Assembly (NCBI RefSeq): GCF_050279675.1
Contig: NZ_JBNNUK010000037.1
Location: forward strand, 1 to 11,568
Direction: 5' to 3'
DNA from: Viridibacillus sp050279675
GTDB lineage: Bacteria; Bacillota; Bacilli; Bacillales_A; Planococcaceae
Length of the DNA stretch: 11,568 bases
The notes beneath the pieces were generated by a model. It ran no database searches, was not told where the DNA came from, and saw nothing but the letters and a program-made list of their open reading frames with translations. The stretch's first letter is position 1. Every line of letters starts with the position of its first letter. Position numbers and translations under genes: made by a program. Below are positions 11,323-11,568 of the stretch, piece by piece.

Positions 11323-11568
11323 TGAACTGACCCAAGAAAATTAGACATATTTAGCTAAGCAGCTTCTAGGACCTAAGATCGGTATTCCACAGGGCTTAGG
11401 TCTTTTAATTTTTCCTTCATTCGTTTGTGATTGTAATAGTGAATATAATCTGCGAGCTCCTGTTCAAAATGCGTCATGGATTCAAATTCTTGTAGGTACA
11501 AGAGTTCAGATTTTAATAAGCCAAAGAAGTTTTCGATGACTGCGTTGTCCAAACAATTACCCTTACGG
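11323..11568 (-). mobile_element. 3' end of an IS3-family insertion sequence (right copy, partial)
   Basis: It starts with TGAACTGACCCAAGAAAA, the inverted counterpart of the left copy's end, and continues as the same element in opposite orientation. GACCTAAG and CTTAGGTC form a perfect eight-pair hairpin, followed on the + strand by TTTTAATTTTT, a terminator-like arrangement facing transcription that enters the IS from the inside of the window. The rest of the element lies beyond base 11568. Confidence 0.88.
11373..11568 (-). CDS. IS3-family transposase OrfB, C-terminal part (partial, truncated C-terminus)
   Basis: The last 64 residues are visible, beginning RKGNCLDNAVIENFFGLLKS. The motif G-N-C-x-D-N-A-x-x-E-x-F-F is the third catalytic block of IS3-family DDE integrases; the glutamate in VIENFF is the acid of the triad. 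HYYNHKRMKEKLKDLSPVEY matches the typical family end. The frame stops directly after YRS because CAG became TAG compared with the left copy; the lost residues would read VLEAA as in that copy. The catalytic part is unaffected, so loss of function is not certain. The N-terminal part and OrfA are outside the window. Confidence 0.88.
   Translation of the reverse strand, partial: RKGNCLDNAVIENFFGLLKSELLYLQEFESMTHFEQELADYIHYYNHKRMKEKLKDLSPVEYRS

Overview
The window is low-GC Firmicute DNA, most likely from a Bacillaceae/Planococcaceae genome of the Lysinibacillus type. The reasons are the strong GGAGG/AAGGAG ribosome binding sites, TTG and GTG starts, SigA-type promoters, a DinR/LexA box of Bacillus type, and small proteins that resemble Bacillales hypotheticals. 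Recognition is by eye only; no database was searched. No rRNA, tRNA or CRISPR array is present.

Both window edges lie inside copies of the same IS3-family insertion sequence in opposite orientation. The left copy (1-91, transposase on +) and the right copy (11323-11568, transposase on -) both have their 3' ends facing inward, so the roughly 11.2 kb between them is bracketed like the inside of a composite element. The copies are similar but not identical. The right one has lost the last transposase residues to a stop codon.

Bases 92-6500 carry ordinary accessory metabolism genes, mostly single transcription units with their own terminators. They are an HSL-family esterase (-), an unknown lipoprotein (+), a RimJ/RimL-like GNAT (-), a histidine phosphatase (+), a small membrane protein (-), a stub of an MFS transporter (-), a second GNAT (-) and, divergent from it, an AlkC/AlkD-like HEAT-repeat protein (+). 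The last two share a compact divergent promoter region with a perfect 7-4-7 inverted repeat.

Bases 6500-7500 hold a decayed gene, then a clear SOS-type promoter (LexA box between -35 and -10) driving two small overlapping genes. The Y-family polymerase often found near such genes in Bacillales is not visible here.

Bases 7600-11322 are a graveyard and cassette region of small genes: two intact minus-strand small proteins, several frameshifted remnants (zinc-finger-like, coiled-coil, sigma region 4) and two intact unknown small proteins (9412-9714 and 10526-10699). The two intact small genes sit in modules of the same build: a shared upstream block, three consecutive hairpins ending just before the RBS, an unrelated coding sequence, then a near-identical terminator. 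A 25-bp tail follows the second module's terminator and also an earlier terminator at 9037. The hairpins keep their pairing while changing sequence, which makes the leader the best candidate here for something undescribed. A telomere-like (CCCAAA)n tract with G-quadruplex potential lies after the second module. Several reading-frame breaks fall at homopolymers, so some may be assembly errors or programmed frameshifts rather than decay.
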